64,000 bases of DNA from an uncultured Pelagibacteraceae bacterium (GTDB taxonomy: Bacteria; Pseudomonadota; Alphaproteobacteria; Pelagibacterales; Pelagibacteraceae). The notes under the pieces were generated by a model that saw nothing but the letters and a program-made list of their open reading frames with translations, did not search any database and was not told the origin of the DNA. The translations under genes were made by a program, and so were the position numbers. Shown here one piece after another: positions 63,982-64,000 of the stretch (its first letter is position 1; each line of letters begins with the position of its first letter). The stretch is from assembly GCA_902595635.1 (NCBI GenBank), contig CACJQT010000003.1, positions 1 through 64,000 of the forward strand, written 5' to 3'.

Positions 63982-64000
63982 TGTTTATCCTCGATAAATT

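Noticed and set aside
1-64000. CRISPR arrays, insertion sequences, integrases, phage genes, rRNA
   Set aside because: No direct-repeat arrays, transposase or integrase-like proteins or rRNA segments were seen. The window reads as compact core and flexible metabolic DNA.

Overview
The window looks like a chromosome segment of a marine alphaproteobacterium of the SAR11 clade (Pelagibacterales). The DNA is very AT-rich, genes are packed with 1-11 nt overlaps or gaps of a few bases, no mobile elements are visible, and the gene set is typical of streamlined ocean heterotrophs: trimethylamine monooxygenase, the sarcosine oxidase set, formate-THF ligase, a DmdA-like GcvT protein, dimethylglycine-dehydrogenase-type flavoproteins with ETF and ETF-QO, a methanethiol-oxidase-type selenium-binding protein and an AcuI-type reductase. 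The taxonomic call is an inference from this content; no rRNA is present.

Layout. 1-5.3 kb: sugar or sugar-acid osmolyte ABC uptake operon (ATPase tail, binding protein, internal hairpin, two unusual permeases) ending in a GH63-like glucosylglycerate/mannosylglycerate hydrolase. 5.3-15.6 kb: C1 and methylamine block (tmm, Fe-dependent alcohol dehydrogenase, class I amidotransferase, fhs, soxBDAG). 15.6-20.4 kb: BT1-like MFS transporter, an unknown protein, GNAT, SRAP protein, purK-purE. 20.4-23.9 kb: a compact operon of a divergent M19 'dipeptidase' without the N-terminal HxD, an unrecognised 550-aa protein, a DUF3726-like protein and a 55-aa double-CxxC protein missing from the ORF track. 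23.8-26.7 kb (minus): YIP1-like membrane protein, a possible micro-ORF, a strong hairpin, DmdA-like demethylase plus MetF-like protein. 26.7-32.3 kb: ergothioneine genes egtB-egtD, a methyltransferase, a Rieske oxygenase, a small kinase/nucleotidyltransferase pair, enoyl-CoA hydratase. 32.3-35.7 kb: methanethiol-oxidase-like protein, [2Fe-2S] ferredoxin, two paralogous CoA-binding proteins, two small exported or membrane proteins. 35.7-41.5 kb: DMGDH-like enzyme with etfB, etfA and ETF-QO, a complete electron path to ubiquinone. 41.5-45.6 kb: DUF2237, 2OG oxygenase, hisI (minus); folE, acuI-like, lysR (plus). 45.6-49.7 kb: Fur-type operator and fbpABC iron(III) transporter with a 57-aa CxxC protein inside the operon. 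49.7-55.1 kb: second DMGDH-like enzyme, DMT permease, tartrate/D-malate dehydrogenase, GMP reductase. 55.2-58.4 kb: fluoroacetate-dehalogenase-like hydrolase, TauD-like dioxygenase, AEC carrier, two small proteins. 58.4-64 kb: tRNA-Met(CAU), apt, then mtnP, a secreted hydrolase and mtnA facing a class II aldolase/SDR fusion.

How it fits together. Much of the window removes methyl groups from methylated N and S compounds and passes them to tetrahydrofolate. Four proteins carry GcvT-type folate domains (SoxA, the DmdA-like protein and both DMGDH-like proteins), SoxG is GcvT-related, and Fhs, a MetF-like protein and FolE (GTP cyclohydrolase I, pterin supply) are also encoded. Electrons from the DMGDH-like enzymes can enter the respiratory chain through the adjacent ETF/ETF-QO. 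The least explained parts are the M19-550aa-DUF3726-zinc-ribbon operon, the DUF11-like insert in an ABC permease, the dehalogenase/dioxygenase/carrier operon, and the mtnP/mtnA-aldolase arrangement that suggests a DHAP-type salvage shunt.
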